Source: Ignavibacteria bacterium (GTDB lineage Bacteria > Bacteroidota > Ignavibacteria > Tepidaquicellales > OLB5). Taken from it: DNA of 64,000 nt. Every line of letters begins with the position of its first letter. The stretch's first letter is position 1. This document shows positions 20,201 through 29,978 of this stretch, piece after piece. The stretch covers positions 65,125 through 129,124 of the forward strand of contig JAUQWQ010000158.1 in NCBI GenBank assembly GCA_030835085.1, read 5' to 3'. Made by a program: the position numbers and the translations under genes. Under the pieces are notes generated by a model. That model saw only the letters and a program-made list of their open reading frames with translations. It searched no databases and was not told where the DNA came from.

Positions 20201-20560
20201 ATATAATGCACATGCTTTGGTATTTGCTTCTATTATTCTGTAATCTTTATCCAGAATTAAAATAGGATCATTTGCGCTGTTAAATATATTTTTCCATTTA
20301 GCTTCAGATTCAGAAATATCCGTTTCAAGTTTTTCTCTCAGTCTTTCACGTCTTTTTATAACAAAATACAACAGCAAAGATGTTGAAAGAATAAAGAAGA
20401 TTCCTTTGTAAAATTCAAACCTGAGGCTTAATTCAGCACCTTTCGTAATATACCTGACAACTTCACCTGAAACCGTAATCCATAAAATACCGAACACAAG
20501 ATAGACTAAAGTAACAAAAAGAGCAGAAGATCTCATTTTATTTTGTTTTGCAGGATTCAA
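17234..20560 (-). CDS. Multi-PAS/GAF sensor histidine kinase (HisKA_3 type), partner of downstream NarL regulator
   Basis: Multiple PAS/PAC and GAF-like segments; 'REEERTMISREIHDQLGQELTALKMDI' H-box; 'LTNVARHSGA' and 'DNGRGITEDE'. Confidence 0.92.
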   Translation of the reverse strand: MNPAKQNKMRSSALFVTLVYLVFGILWITVSGEVVRYITKGAELSLRFEFYKGIFFILSTSLLLYFVIKRRERLREKLETDISESEAKWKNIFNSANDPILILDKDYRIIEANTKACALYGYSQGEFMKLSIKDIHEYNDIDFIRKQMNDVINNTGTEFEINHRKKNGEIIPVEISTRAVVRNNNVEFIHIIHDLSSRKIIEKKLISSESKYRTLVEASHELIWATDEKNIISFVNNASREIYGLAPEDMIGKKFTDFATNEQIEIDVKAIREAIKQGNEFLQYESRITDSAGKEKYLLTNCIINKDSSGKLTGMFGTSLDITERFESGERIKYHNRIYSLMTNMNQLILRANNKEQILKDACRLAVEFGMFRLAWIGLAEKETGKIYSAYQFGNSENYTEKLDISIYEPDNIRGPIVRAFKENIYYVSNDVENDPLLMKWKAETLLKGFRSFATFPIEVRNNVVAVYNIYSDKKNFFGKTETELLLELSEDISFALEYIELENERHLIEKRYKNIVEKAPIGIFVHLDNNITYINPEGFKILGADSYKGITGRNIYELIHPDYKTVVQKRQEQIALGIPAAEMEEKFLKTNGEEVEVMVSAIPYFQDGKKGAQVFFRDLTGQKKAEREINETNERFKLITKATNDALWDWDLVTDNVWWNDGFKDLFGYNDNEIGEKIGSWEDRIHKDDKERIVEGLKNAVNSGHEFWFDEYSFLKKDGTYAYVFDRAYILKNTAGKPYRMVGSMIDISFRRKMENELKESEEKWRSLFENSPSIIFTIDNNYLVTGINRSFNNNYDRTEIIGLSCLKLVHDDEQNRVVEILERVFTDKQAESFTVRSSESEQGKFYSVQAIPYLKNNSSEGLTVIATDITDKIMAEERLKESNQRLHALAAHLQTIREEERTMISREIHDQLGQELTALKMDIAFLSRQIEKIKLSGKPDWNDLQNGLKSMSDITDQTINSVRRIARELRPDVLDKLGLKDAIEWQAEEFTKRTGIDCIVSISKNELNFNHQLENTIFRIIQESLTNVARHSGAARSKVGLSVIGNNIYLTIEDNGRGITEDEIQHAKSLGLVGIKERVYSVKGKLTIEGEKNKGTILKIIIPAEQ

Positions 20561-20832
20561 ATAATTAGTTTAAAACAAAATTTAAAAAATCAGTTAGATA
20601 AATAAATTTAAAAAGTGGGGTAACATTAAAATTATACTTATTTGCAGGGAATATTGTAGTTTTTTTTGCCTGAGTTAAACAATCCTGCAAAATATTTAAT
20701 TATAATATAAATAATAATTTAATCATAAAATATGCTATACAGGGAAAGCGTGAGAATAATTACGGCAATAAAATCCTTTAAATTGTAAAAATTTCCTTAT
20801 TTCCTTAAATTATGACTATGCTATATAAAAAA

Positions 20833-22146
20833 TCAGGAATTCATTAAATCCTCTATTTCATCAGCTTCTGACGGAACACCGGCCATAAAATCAACATTTC
20901 CTTTTTTAGTTATCAGAATATCGTTTTCAATTCTGATACCAAGTTTTTCCTCCCTGATATAAATACCGGGCTCACAGGTTAAAACCATTCCCGGCTTAAC
21001 AGGTACATCAAACTCACCGACATCATGTACACCAAGACCAAGAAAATGTGAAACATCATGCGGGTAATATTTCTTAAATTCAGCAGATTTTATTTTAATA
21101 TCTTTAACATCACCCGTTTTTACAAGTTTAAGATCTAGCAGTTCTTTGGCTATCAGCTCTCTTGTGACCATAATAATATCTCTTACAGATTTACCGGGTT
21201 TCATTTCCTTTATAGTGCCTTTCATAGCACGAAGTACCCCGTTATATACTTCTTTTTGCCGTTTGGTAAATTTGCCGTTTACAGGGATAGATCTTGTCAT
21301 ATCTGCATTATAATTTGCCCACCCAGCTGCAACATCAAGAAGCAATACATCACCGGAATTACAGGGATCATCATTCTTTACATAATGCAAAAAGCAGGCA
21401 TTTTCTCCGGATGCAATAATAGGTTCATAATCGGCAAAGCTTGCTCCTTGTTTAATATATTCATGTGCGAGCTCAGCTTCAACTTCATACTCCATAACAC
21501 CGGGTTTCACAAATTTAAGCAGTCTTCTGAATCCATCGCCTGTAATATTGCAGGCATTTTGCAGCAATTCAATTTCCGTATCAGATTTTATTACCCTTAA
21601 ACTGTAAATCAGAGGTGATATCCTGTGATATGAATGAAGTGGGTAATATTTTTTACAATGATTAATGAACCTGATATCCCGGCTTTCTACAATATTTTTA
21701 GACCTGTCATGGTCATTGGTATTCATGTAAATATTATCAGTGCTGCACATCAGGTCATGCAATGCATCTTCAAATCTTGAAAGTTCAAATACAGTTTTAA
21801 TTCCGGAAATTTCAGAAGCATGCTGAACAGAAAGCTTTTTGCCTTCCCATACTTCAAGGTCAGGATTGTAATCTCTGATAAACAGAATTTCTTTGTGTTC
21901 TTTTGTTTTACTCCCGGGGTTAAGGATCAAAATTGTTTCTTCCTGCATTATACCGGTTAGATAGAACAGATCACTGTTTTGAATAAATTTAACGGTGCCA
22001 TCTGCATTAGAAGGCAGTATATCATTAGAATTAATAATTGCTGCAGAATCCTTCATCATTAATGAAGAAAGTTTTTTACGGTTTTCTGTGAAAAAAGAGC
22101 TATTTATTGATATTTTTTTCATAATTGCCTGCTTAGGGTCTCCCAA
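20833..22146 (-). CDS. pepP: Xaa-Pro aminopeptidase (M24)
   Basis: 'DVLLLDVAAGWANYNADMTRSIPVNGKFTKRQKEVYN', 'HDVSHFLGLGVHDVGEFD', 'PGMVLTCEPGIYI'; internal ATG at 22122 also plausible. Confidence 0.92.
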   Translation of the reverse strand: MGDPKQAIMKKISINSSFFTENRKKLSSLMMKDSAAIINSNDILPSNADGTVKFIQNSDLFYLTGIMQEETILILNPGSKTKEHKEILFIRDYNPDLEVWEGKKLSVQHASEISGIKTVFELSRFEDALHDLMCSTDNIYMNTNDHDRSKNIVESRDIRFINHCKKYYPLHSYHRISPLIYSLRVIKSDTEIELLQNACNITGDGFRRLLKFVKPGVMEYEVEAELAHEYIKQGASFADYEPIIASGENACFLHYVKNDDPCNSGDVLLLDVAAGWANYNADMTRSIPVNGKFTKRQKEVYNGVLRAMKGTIKEMKPGKSVRDIIMVTRELIAKELLDLKLVKTGDVKDIKIKSAEFKKYYPHDVSHFLGLGVHDVGEFDVPVKPGMVLTCEPGIYIREEKLGIRIENDILITKKGNVDFMAGVPSEADEIEDLMNS

Positions 22147-22214
22147 AAAATACTAAATTTATAAGTTAAATTATTAAATTTATGCAATATATTAAGAATA
22201 TACTTAAATATTAA

Positions 22215-25200
22215 TTAAGAATTTCGTTCTTTATAATCTGCGCTTCTGAAATGTATCCTGAATTCAGAACCACCTGAAGTTACTATTTCAATTATCCCGC
22301 CAAGCTGTTTTACAAGTGTATGTACCAGTTTAAGACCAAAAGAGCCGGAGTTTTCTATATCTGGTTTAACTTTCATCCCGATACCGTCATCTCTTATCAG
22401 CAGCCAGTATTCTTTGTTATATTCATCATATGCTGCGTTAATATATACATTTCCCTTTCTGCTCTCCGGAAAAGCATGTTTCAGAGAATTGGATACAAGT
22501 TCATTAACTATTAATCCGGCAGGAATTGCATTATCAATAGACATGATCATATTCCTGACATCGGTATGGATCTTTACCCTGTCTTCAAGTATTCCATATG
22601 AATGCTGAAGGTGTGTTGTTACAGTTTCAATATAATCTTTAAAATCGATATGAGCCAGGTCCCTTGTCTGATATAATTTCTGATGTATCAGAGACATTGA
22701 CTGTACTCTGTTCTGGCTTTCCCTGAAAAGCTGTTTGATCTTCTCGTCATGTACATATCCAGCCTGCAGCTTAAGAAGACTGGTAACGATCTGCAGATTA
22801 TTTTTTACCCTGTGATGAATTTCTTTGAGAAGTATATCTTTTTCGATCAATGAACGCTTAAGCGCTTCTTCAGACCTTTTCTTTTCTGTAATATCTCTCT
22901 GAACTCCCCAGATGTTAGTTAAAAAACCGCTTTCTACCACACCTGAAATATTTACAATAAAGAATTTTTCCCTGCCCGATTCATCATACTCAACAGTTTC
23001 ATCTTCTATAACACTGTATTCCTGCGTAACGAATTTTAGAATTCTGGAATTATAATCAGGGTTCTGAAATTTTAATTTCGTAACATTTTTGCCTATAATT
23101 TTTTCAGGTCTGTCTTCATCATACATTCTTGCAAATACATTATTGCATTCAGCAATATAAACGTTTTTCCGGATCAGCTGGACCTGCTCATCTGCAGCCA
23201 GATCAATTGATACTGGTTTCTTGAATTCCAGCCTGAAGATTCCTTCGGAACTGTGCTCAACAAAATTCCTGTACTTTTCTTCGCTTAACCTGATTTTCTC
23301 CTGGTTCCTTATACTTTCGGTAATATCAGTAGCTATTCCTAATACAGCTTTTTTACCATTATACTGAATGACCCTGGCGCTGTAATTAAGCCATTTAGTT
23401 TCTTTATTTTTTGTGATTATCTTCATTTCATAATTATCAGGTACATTTTCACCTTTTTGGCGTTTTTCACCCCGGGTTTTAACAGTATCCCTGAAATCTT
23501 CATGTAATAAATCCCAAAAATTCATCTTTAAGATCTCCTGAGTATTATATCCGGTAATAATTTCTGAATAAGGGTTAGCATAAACAAACTTGTCATCCTG
23601 AAATATTACTACCTGTGCCGGCATCGATTCTGCAACAGCCCGGAATTTCTCTTCACTTAGCTTTAAAATTTCTTCAGAATACTTACGGTCCGTCATATCA
23701 CGCTGAATGCCGATATAACCTGTAAAATTCTTTTTACTGTCATAAAGGCAGTAGTAATCACCTTCTATGAAAATACTGCTTCCATCTGCTTTTGTGAAAT
23801 ATTCCTTTACATGAGAAGAACCTTCATCAAGAAATGACTTCCATCTTTTCCTGCCGTCAGCTCCTTTTTTACTATAATAACCATAAACTTCTGCTTTCAT
23901 AACTTCATCAGCAGCAAAGCCAAACTGCATAGCAAAAGGTTCATTTGCCCTGATAATTTTTATATTCTTAATAATGCTTTCAAGCTGTTTATCATTACTT
24001 TTGCCTTTATCCCATTTAACCGGTACATCCAATTTGGCAATAAAAATACCGTCGGTTGACTGCATGAAGAAAGCATCGAGATATTGTTTCGATTCTATTA
24101 GAATCTCTTCATACTCTTTTTGTTTGTTAATATTCAGGTATATCTGGTTCACTGCTTCAATCGTACCGTCAGGCAAGTGATCAGCATAATGATAACTATC
24201 TAACCAGATCATCTCATTGTCCTTGTTCTTTATCCTGTACACAAGGTTTTTGATATCCTTACAGCCGTTTTTGATCCAGCCGGTATATTTTTTTATTACA
24301 TCAACCCTGTCTTCAGGATGTATCATATTGAAGTATTCTTCATTGGAAAGGGCATTGAATTCTTCAAGTGAGTAACCGGATTGACGTACAAATTCATCGT
24401 TGACAAATTCATACAGATTGGTTTTAATCAATAACCTGGTAATCGCAAACGGAGAGTTTTTGATCAGGTTCCTGTATTTATTCTCGCTACCCAGCAGAGC
24501 CCGCTGATAATCGGTACCAGAAGTAATGTTAATAAAAACTGCAAGAACTTCCGAGGCCGAATATTTGTAAAATTTGGTTTCATACCTGAATTTATTTTCA
24601 TTTACCTTAATAATATGCTCAAACGAATTTTCATTACCGGTATTAAGCGTATCTTCGATCAGAAGTGAAAACTTGTTCCCGGTTCTGCCGGGAAAAACCT
24701 TGCGAATATCTGAATTAACAAAATGAACAGCAGGAAATTTTTCATCAACAGCTATGCTGTTTACGGCTGAAATAATACCATTGCTGCTTATAATAAATGC
24801 GGTATTTTCAAGTGAGTTGAAAAGAACGTCATTATTTTTTTTGGATACTGATAATTGCTCCTCGATCTCTTTAAAGTTTTTTTCTGATTCATGCCTGTAT
24901 AAAGCCATCCTGATACATGAATTAAGATCACGATCATTGAGTGGCTTTAGTAAAAAGCCGTAAGGATTTGTAGTTTTGCTTCTTTCGATTGTTTCATCAT
25001 CATAATGTGCGGTTAAATATACCACAGGAATTTTATTCTGAATATTCAGAAGTCTTGCGGTTTCTATGCCGTCAAGCTCTCCTTTTAACGAAATATCCAT
25101 TAAGACAATATCCGGGTTTGCCTGATTAATGACCTTTAATGCTTCTTCTCCGCGGTCATTTATACCAACAATTTCATAGTTCAGCTTCTCAAGAGTTTTC

Positions 25201-25259
25201 TTGATATCCAGCGCTGTAATGGATTCATCTTCAATTATAAAAACTCTTGCTATAGGCAT
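22215..25259 (-). CDS. Hybrid: N-terminal receiver domain, multiple PAS domains, HisKA_2 histidine kinase
   Basis: '[18 protein letters not shown]...[17 protein letters not shown]' receiver; PAS repeats; '[28 protein letters not shown]'; '[17 protein letters not shown]'. Confidence 0.92.
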   Translation of the reverse strand: MPIARVFIIEDESITALDIKKTLEKLNYEIVGINDRGEEALKVINQANPDIVLMDISLKGELDGIETARLLNIQNKIPVVYLTAHYDDETIERSKTTNPYGFLLKPLNDRDLNSCIRMALYRHESEKNFKEIEEQLSVSKKNNDVLFNSLENTAFIISSNGIISAVNSIAVDEKFPAVHFVNSDIRKVFPGRTGNKFSLLIEDTLNTGNENSFEHIIKVNENKFRYETKFYKYSASEVLAVFINITSGTDYQRALLGSENKYRNLIKNSPFAITRLLIKTNLYEFVNDEFVRQSGYSLEEFNALSNEEYFNMIHPEDRVDVIKKYTGWIKNGCKDIKNLVYRIKNKDNEMIWLDSYHYADHLPDGTIEAVNQIYLNINKQKEYEEILIESKQYLDAFFMQSTDGIFIAKLDVPVKWDKGKSNDKQLESIIKNIKIIRANEPFAMQFGFAADEVMKAEVYGYYSKKGADGRKRWKSFLDEGSSHVKEYFTKADGSSIFIEGDYYCLYDSKKNFTGYIGIQRDMTDRKYSEEILKLSEEKFRAVAESMPAQVVIFQDDKFVYANPYSEIITGYNTQEILKMNFWDLLHEDFRDTVKTRGEKRQKGENVPDNYEMKIITKNKETKWLNYSARVIQYNGKKAVLGIATDITESIRNQEKIRLSEEKYRNFVEHSSEGIFRLEFKKPVSIDLAADEQVQLIRKNVYIAECNNVFARMYDEDRPEKIIGKNVTKLKFQNPDYNSRILKFVTQEYSVIEDETVEYDESGREKFFIVNISGVVESGFLTNIWGVQRDITEKKRSEEALKRSLIEKDILLKEIHHRVKNNLQIVTSLLKLQAGYVHDEKIKQLFRESQNRVQSMSLIHQKLYQTRDLAHIDFKDYIETVTTHLQHSYGILEDRVKIHTDVRNMIMSIDNAIPAGLIVNELVSNSLKHAFPESRKGNVYINAAYDEYNKEYWLLIRDDGIGMKVKPDIENSGSFGLKLVHTLVKQLGGIIEIVTSGGSEFRIHFRSADYKERNS

Positions 25260-25436
25260 AGTTTAAAATAAACAGGAAAGTTTAAAAAGCCGGGAATTGA
25301 ATATAATTATAATAGTGCTTTTTAGTTCTATCTAATAAATACGTTTGGATAGCAAAATTAACTACATTTTTATTTAAAAAAAGCCGATTTATTTGTATTT
25401 TCAGCTATTGCAGTATAAAAATGCCATTTTTAATAC

Positions 25437-25464
25437 AAAAACCCGTCAAATTGACGGGTTTTTA
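25437..25464. terminator. Hairpin terminator downstream of tRNA-Thr
   Basis: ACCCGTCAA-A-TTGACGGGT flanked by A- and T-runs. Confidence 0.8.
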
Positions 25465-25469
25465 TTTGG

Positions 25470-25541
25470 AGCTGGCGAAGGGAGTTGAACCCCCGACCTG
25501 CGCATTACAAGTGCGCTGCTCTACCACTGAGCTACGCCAGC
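25470..25541 (-). tRNA. tRNA-Thr (anticodon TGT)
   Basis: Minus strand GCTGGCGTAGCTCAGTGGTAGAGCAGCGCACTTGTAATGCGCAGGTCGGGGGTTCAACTCCCTTCGCCAGC. Confidence 0.95.
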
Positions 25542-25609
25542 ATTTTAATACTATTCAAAACAGATTACAAACATAAAAATTTAATCAAACACCTTCAATA
25601 CTGAAAATA

Positions 25610-26206
25610 TTACATAGTATTTTCAAGTTCTAGGAACTTTACAAGGCTTTTAAGCGCTTTTCCACGGTGCGAAATTTCGTTTTTTATATCGTTGCCAAGT
25701 TCAGCAAAGGTCTTTGTATAACCAACCGGCATAAATAACGGGTCATATCCAAAACCCCGGTTCCCCCTAGGTTGAAAAATTATAATACCTTCACATTCAC
25801 CTTCAAATACTCTGTTATTCAATCCATCATGCATAACAATAACACATTTAAATCTTGCGGTTCTTTTATTTAATTCAGTTTCACCAAGTTCTGCAAGCAG
25901 CATTGTATTATTTTTTTCATCATTTGCACCAATACCGCTATACCTGGCTGAAAAAACGCCGGGTCTGCCTTCCAACAAGTCAACTTCCAGTCCGGAATCA
26001 TCTGCTAAAACCGGTATTTTAATAATATCAAATACAGCTTTCGCTTTGATCTTTGCATTTTCTTCAAAAGTTGTGCCGGTTTCTTCAATTTCTGGTATAC
26101 CCGGTGTATCAAGTAACGAAAATATTTCAAATCCCAATGGAGAAAGATAAGATTTTATCTCACTGATCTTTCCTTTATTTTTTGAAGCAACAAATATTTT
26201 TTTCAT
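25610..26206 (-). CDS. rdgB: XTP/dITP diphosphatase (HAM1/RdgB)
   Basis: 'VASKNKGKISEIKSYL', 'DDSGLEVDLLEGRPGVFSARYSG', 'GFGYDPLFMP', 'EISHRGKAL'. Confidence 0.95.
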   Translation of the reverse strand: MKKIFVASKNKGKISEIKSYLSPLGFEIFSLLDTPGIPEIEETGTTFEENAKIKAKAVFDIIKIPVLADDSGLEVDLLEGRPGVFSARYSGIGANDEKNNTMLLAELGETELNKRTARFKCVIVMHDGLNNRVFEGECEGIIIFQPRGNRGFGYDPLFMPVGYTKTFAELGNDIKNEISHRGKALKSLVKFLELENTM

Positions 26207-26215
26207 ATAGAAAAA

Positions 26216-28024
26216 TTAAACAAATGAATCTTTATACTGCAGCTGGTACAGCCTGGAATAGATTCCGCCAAGCTCAAGAAGCTGCTGATGGGTACCAGTT
26301 TCCCTGATTTCTCCTTTATGCATAACAATTATTTTGTCGCATTTCTGGATTGTTGAAAGTCTGTGTGCAATAATTATTGAAGTTCTGCCATCCATAAGCT
26401 TGTCAATTGCGTTCTGTATCAATATTTCACTGTGTGTATCTACGCTTGAGGTAGCTTCATCAAGTATAAGAATTTTGGGATCATATGCCAGTGCCCTTGC
26501 GAAAGTTATTAGCTGCCGCTCACCCTGTGAGAGCGTCACACCCCGTTCTTTCACATTCTGACCATAACCGAGGGGAAGCTTGCTTATAAAATGATCAATA
26601 CCGATAACTAATGCTGCTTCTTTTATCCTGCTTTCAGGAATTGAATTATTATTGAGGCTTATATTATTTGAGATCGAATCAGAAAAAAGGAATATATCCT
26701 GTACAACAAGTCCTATATTTTTTCTGAGCTCGCTTTGTTTAATATCTTTTATGTTTATACCGTCAACGGTAATTTCACCAGCTTGTGCATCATAAAACCG
26801 GCACAGCAGGTTCATTATAGATGACTTCCCTGCTCCTGTTGCTCCTACGAATGCAACTTTTTCTCCCTGTTTGATATTAAATGAAATGTCTTTAAGGACA
26901 TAATCTTGTTTTATATATGCGAAAGAAACGTTTTTAAACTCAATGTTTCCTTTGCAATTATTCAGCGGAATTGGTTTTTCGGAGTCTTTGATAACAGCCT
27001 GGCGGTCAAGAAGTTTAAATATCCTTTCAGATGAAGCCATTGCTGTCTGCATGATATTATATTTTTCTGAAAGGTCCCTGATTGGCCTGAAAAACATTTC
27101 GGAATATTGAATGAACGATATAAGTATTCCGATAGTTAAAGCCCCTTTGATTGCTTCACCTCCGCCATACCAGATAATAAGGGCACCTGATACAGCGCCG
27201 ATAAGCTCTACAACAGGGAAAAATATTGAATAATAGAAAACAGATTTTTTATTGGCTTTGGTATGATCGTAATTAATTTTTTTAAAATCTTCAAGAGTTC
27301 TTTTTTCTTTGCTGAAAATTTTTACAACAAGTATACCGCTGATATGTTCCTGCAGGAATGAATTCATCTTAGCAAGGTAGAATCTGACATCCCGGAAAGC
27401 TGTACGCACTTTGCGCCTGAATATTACAGTTGCGTAAATAAGGGGAAATACTACCGATAAAGCAATCAGGGTTAATTGCCAGCTTAAACTGAACATAAAA
27501 AATAAGATCCCGCCGATTATGAATACATCAGCAAAGACCATTACAATACCGCTTGAAAACATTTCATTCAGAACTTCTATATCATTTGTAAGCCTGGTAA
27601 CAAGCCTTCCAACCGGATTTTTATCAAAAAAACTCATGGATAGTTTCTGGATATGCTCAAAAAGCTCCATTCTCAGGTCATATATGGTTTTTTGCCCTAT
27701 CCATTGGGTTAGATAAGTCATTGTATACTGAAGCAGTCCCTGGAAAATCAATGTAGCTAGTAATATAAGAATTATTTTTGTAAGTCCGGCAGAATCTTTA
27801 TTAACAATATAATTATCAATAGCAATTTTTGTTAAATATGGTCTGATAGTACTTAACATTGCAACGCCAATTGTGAGAATTATGGCAATAATTACCCACT
27901 TAGTATAAGGTTTAAGGTACCTTATAAGCCGTTTCATTAAACGGGCATCATAAGCTTTACCAAGAACTTCTTCCTGCTCGTTATCTTCGTGTTCAACGGT
28001 ATTTTTTTTCTTTTCTTCTGCCAA
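26216..28024 (-). CDS. ABC transporter, fused permease/ATPase (MsbA-like), degenerate signature LSQGE
   Basis: Walker A 'GATGAGKSS', 'TLSQGERQLITFARAL', Walker B 'ILILDEATSSVDT'. Confidence 0.93.
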   Translation of the reverse strand: MAEEKKKNTVEHEDNEQEEVLGKAYDARLMKRLIRYLKPYTKWVIIAIILTIGVAMLSTIRPYLTKIAIDNYIVNKDSAGLTKIILILLATLIFQGLLQYTMTYLTQWIGQKTIYDLRMELFEHIQKLSMSFFDKNPVGRLVTRLTNDIEVLNEMFSSGIVMVFADVFIIGGILFFMFSLSWQLTLIALSVVFPLIYATVIFRRKVRTAFRDVRFYLAKMNSFLQEHISGILVVKIFSKEKRTLEDFKKINYDHTKANKKSVFYYSIFFPVVELIGAVSGALIIWYGGGEAIKGALTIGILISFIQYSEMFFRPIRDLSEKYNIMQTAMASSERIFKLLDRQAVIKDSEKPIPLNNCKGNIEFKNVSFAYIKQDYVLKDISFNIKQGEKVAFVGATGAGKSSIMNLLCRFYDAQAGEITVDGINIKDIKQSELRKNIGLVVQDIFLFSDSISNNISLNNNSIPESRIKEAALVIGIDHFISKLPLGYGQNVKERGVTLSQGERQLITFARALAYDPKILILDEATSSVDTHSEILIQNAIDKLMDGRTSIIIAHRLSTIQKCDKIIVMHKGEIRETGTHQQLLELGGIYSRLYQLQYKDSFV

Positions 28025-28048
28025 GCTAATAATTATTCCGGGAAATTT

Positions 28049-29818
28049 TCATTCAAGTTCTTTAAGTTCATCTTCAAGCAGCTGCTTCAGGTAAATATCA
28101 GCATATATTCCTTCTTTCTGAACCAATTCCTCATGGGTACCTTCTTCAGCAACAGTGCCTTCTTTAAGTACAATTATCCTGTCCGCGTTCTTAAGAGTGG
28201 AAATTCTATGGCTGATAAGTATTGTTGTTCTGCCCCGCATAACATCTTTCAAGCCTTTCAGGATCTCTTCTTCCGTATATGTATCCACCGCGGAAAATGC
28301 GTCATCCAGAATCAGGATTTCAGGGTCAGCGGTTATTGCCCGGGCAATTGAAGTTCTTTGTTTCTGCCCTCCGGATAGATTTATACCGCGCTCACCAAGC
28401 ATTGTATCAAATCTTTTGGGGAAATTATCAACATCTTTATATATCTGCGATATTTTTGCCGCTGAAATAATTTTTTCTTTATCAAAAATATTTTCGGCAT
28501 AAGCTATATTATTTTCTATAGTATCACTGAAAAGAAAAGTTTCCTGGGGCACAGCCCCTATGGAGGTTCTTAATTCATTTAAGCCGTATGACTTTACATT
28601 TCTGCCATCTATTAACAGTTCACCGTCTTCTATATCAAATAATCTTGAAATAAGATTAGCAAAAGTCGTTTTGCCTGAACCTGTGTGCCCTATTATACCG
28701 ATAGTTTCACCGGCTTTTATTTTAACATTTACATTTTTCAAAACATAAGGAAAGTTATGGTGATACCTGAAATTAACGTTCCGGAACTCAATTTCACCTT
28801 TAATTTTTCTCAGTTCACCGGGTTTCCCGTTTGTATTCTCACCGGCTTCAAGCGGACTTTCAATACCCGGTTTACTGTCAAAAACTTCACAAAGCCGTTT
28901 CATGGATGCTTCGGCACGTTGCGTGAGGTTTATTATCCATCCAAGAGAAATGATGGGCCATGTAAGCAGGCCGAGATAAATAATAAAGGCAGTAAGCTCT
29001 CCAATAGTGAGCTCTCCGTCAATTATTTTATTTCCTCCTGCATATAACACTACTATAATTGAAAAGCCTGTTAAAAGGAACATTATCGGATATGAAAACG
29101 ACTGAACTTTAGCAAGTTCCAGGTTCTTTTTCATATATTCAGCTGACATTTTTTTAAACCCGTCGGTTTCGCTGCTTTCCCGCACATATGCTTTTACTAC
29201 TTTTATACCTGAAAGATTTTCCTGAACTTTTGTAGTAAGATCAGAAAACTGTTCCTGAACTTTTTCAAATTTATAATTTATACTCTTGCCTATTCTGTAT
29301 ACTACATATGAAATGAGAGGTATTGGTACAATAGCAATTAGTGTAAGTTCTGCATTGAACGAGAACATAAGCGATATTGCCATAGAAAAGTTTATAAAGG
29401 TTTCAGCGGTATACATAATACCGGGTCCCAGGAAATTCCTGACAGCTGAAATATCGTTAGTAGCTAATGCCATTATATCACCTGTCGGGTGGAAATGAAA
29501 ATACTGCTGATCCTGCTGAAGGATATGCGCGAAAAAATCATTCCTGAGGTCATTTTCAATTTCCCGGGAAACTACTATAATCATTTGACGGGTAAGATAA
29601 AGGAAAACACCGCTTATTATTGCAAATCCGACAGTAAGCAAAGCATAATTCAGAAGGGATGTTCCTTCAGTATGATCTTTGATCCTGTCAATAGCTTTGG
29701 AAATAACAAACGGGATAAGATTTGTGAAAACCGCGCTCAGGGTAATTACAACAAACCCTATAATGAGCATTTTCCTGTATCTTTTCAGATATGGTAAAAG
29801 ACGCCTGAGATAAATCAT
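28049..29818 (-). CDS. ABC transporter, fused permease/ATPase, probable heterodimer partner
   Basis: Walker A 'GHTGSGKTT', signature 'LSGGQKQRTSIARAI', Walker B 'ILILDDAFSAVDT'. Confidence 0.93.
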   Translation of the reverse strand: MIYLRRLLPYLKRYRKMLIIGFVVITLSAVFTNLIPFVISKAIDRIKDHTEGTSLLNYALLTVGFAIISGVFLYLTRQMIIVVSREIENDLRNDFFAHILQQDQQYFHFHPTGDIMALATNDISAVRNFLGPGIMYTAETFINFSMAISLMFSFNAELTLIAIVPIPLISYVVYRIGKSINYKFEKVQEQFSDLTTKVQENLSGIKVVKAYVRESSETDGFKKMSAEYMKKNLELAKVQSFSYPIMFLLTGFSIIVVLYAGGNKIIDGELTIGELTAFIIYLGLLTWPIISLGWIINLTQRAEASMKRLCEVFDSKPGIESPLEAGENTNGKPGELRKIKGEIEFRNVNFRYHHNFPYVLKNVNVKIKAGETIGIIGHTGSGKTTFANLISRLFDIEDGELLIDGRNVKSYGLNELRTSIGAVPQETFLFSDTIENNIAYAENIFDKEKIISAAKISQIYKDVDNFPKRFDTMLGERGINLSGGQKQRTSIARAITADPEILILDDAFSAVDTYTEEEILKGLKDVMRGRTTILISHRISTLKNADRIIVLKEGTVAEEGTHEELVQKEGIYADIYLKQLLEDELKELE

Positions 29819-29866
29819 TGGTACAAAATTAGGGTAAATGTAAAATTGTTGCTATACTAAAAAACA

Positions 29867-29898
29867 AGCCCTGCCGGTGTTAAATCCCGGGCAGGGCT
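29867..29898. terminator. Hairpin downstream of the T9SS cargo run
   Basis: AGCCCTGCC...GGCAGGGCT, 9-bp stem. Confidence 0.65.
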
Positions 29899-29978
29899 GC
29901 TCAATTAACGGGAAACCTAACAGTGGTACCCTGATGAAACAAAAAATCATAATTCAGATAATTATATTCGTGAAAATG

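Noticed and set aside
26216-29818. ABC exporter pair as the RiPP exporter
   Set aside because: About 33 kb from the precursors, lacks an N-terminal C39 peptidase domain and looks like a general MsbA/heterodimeric exporter.
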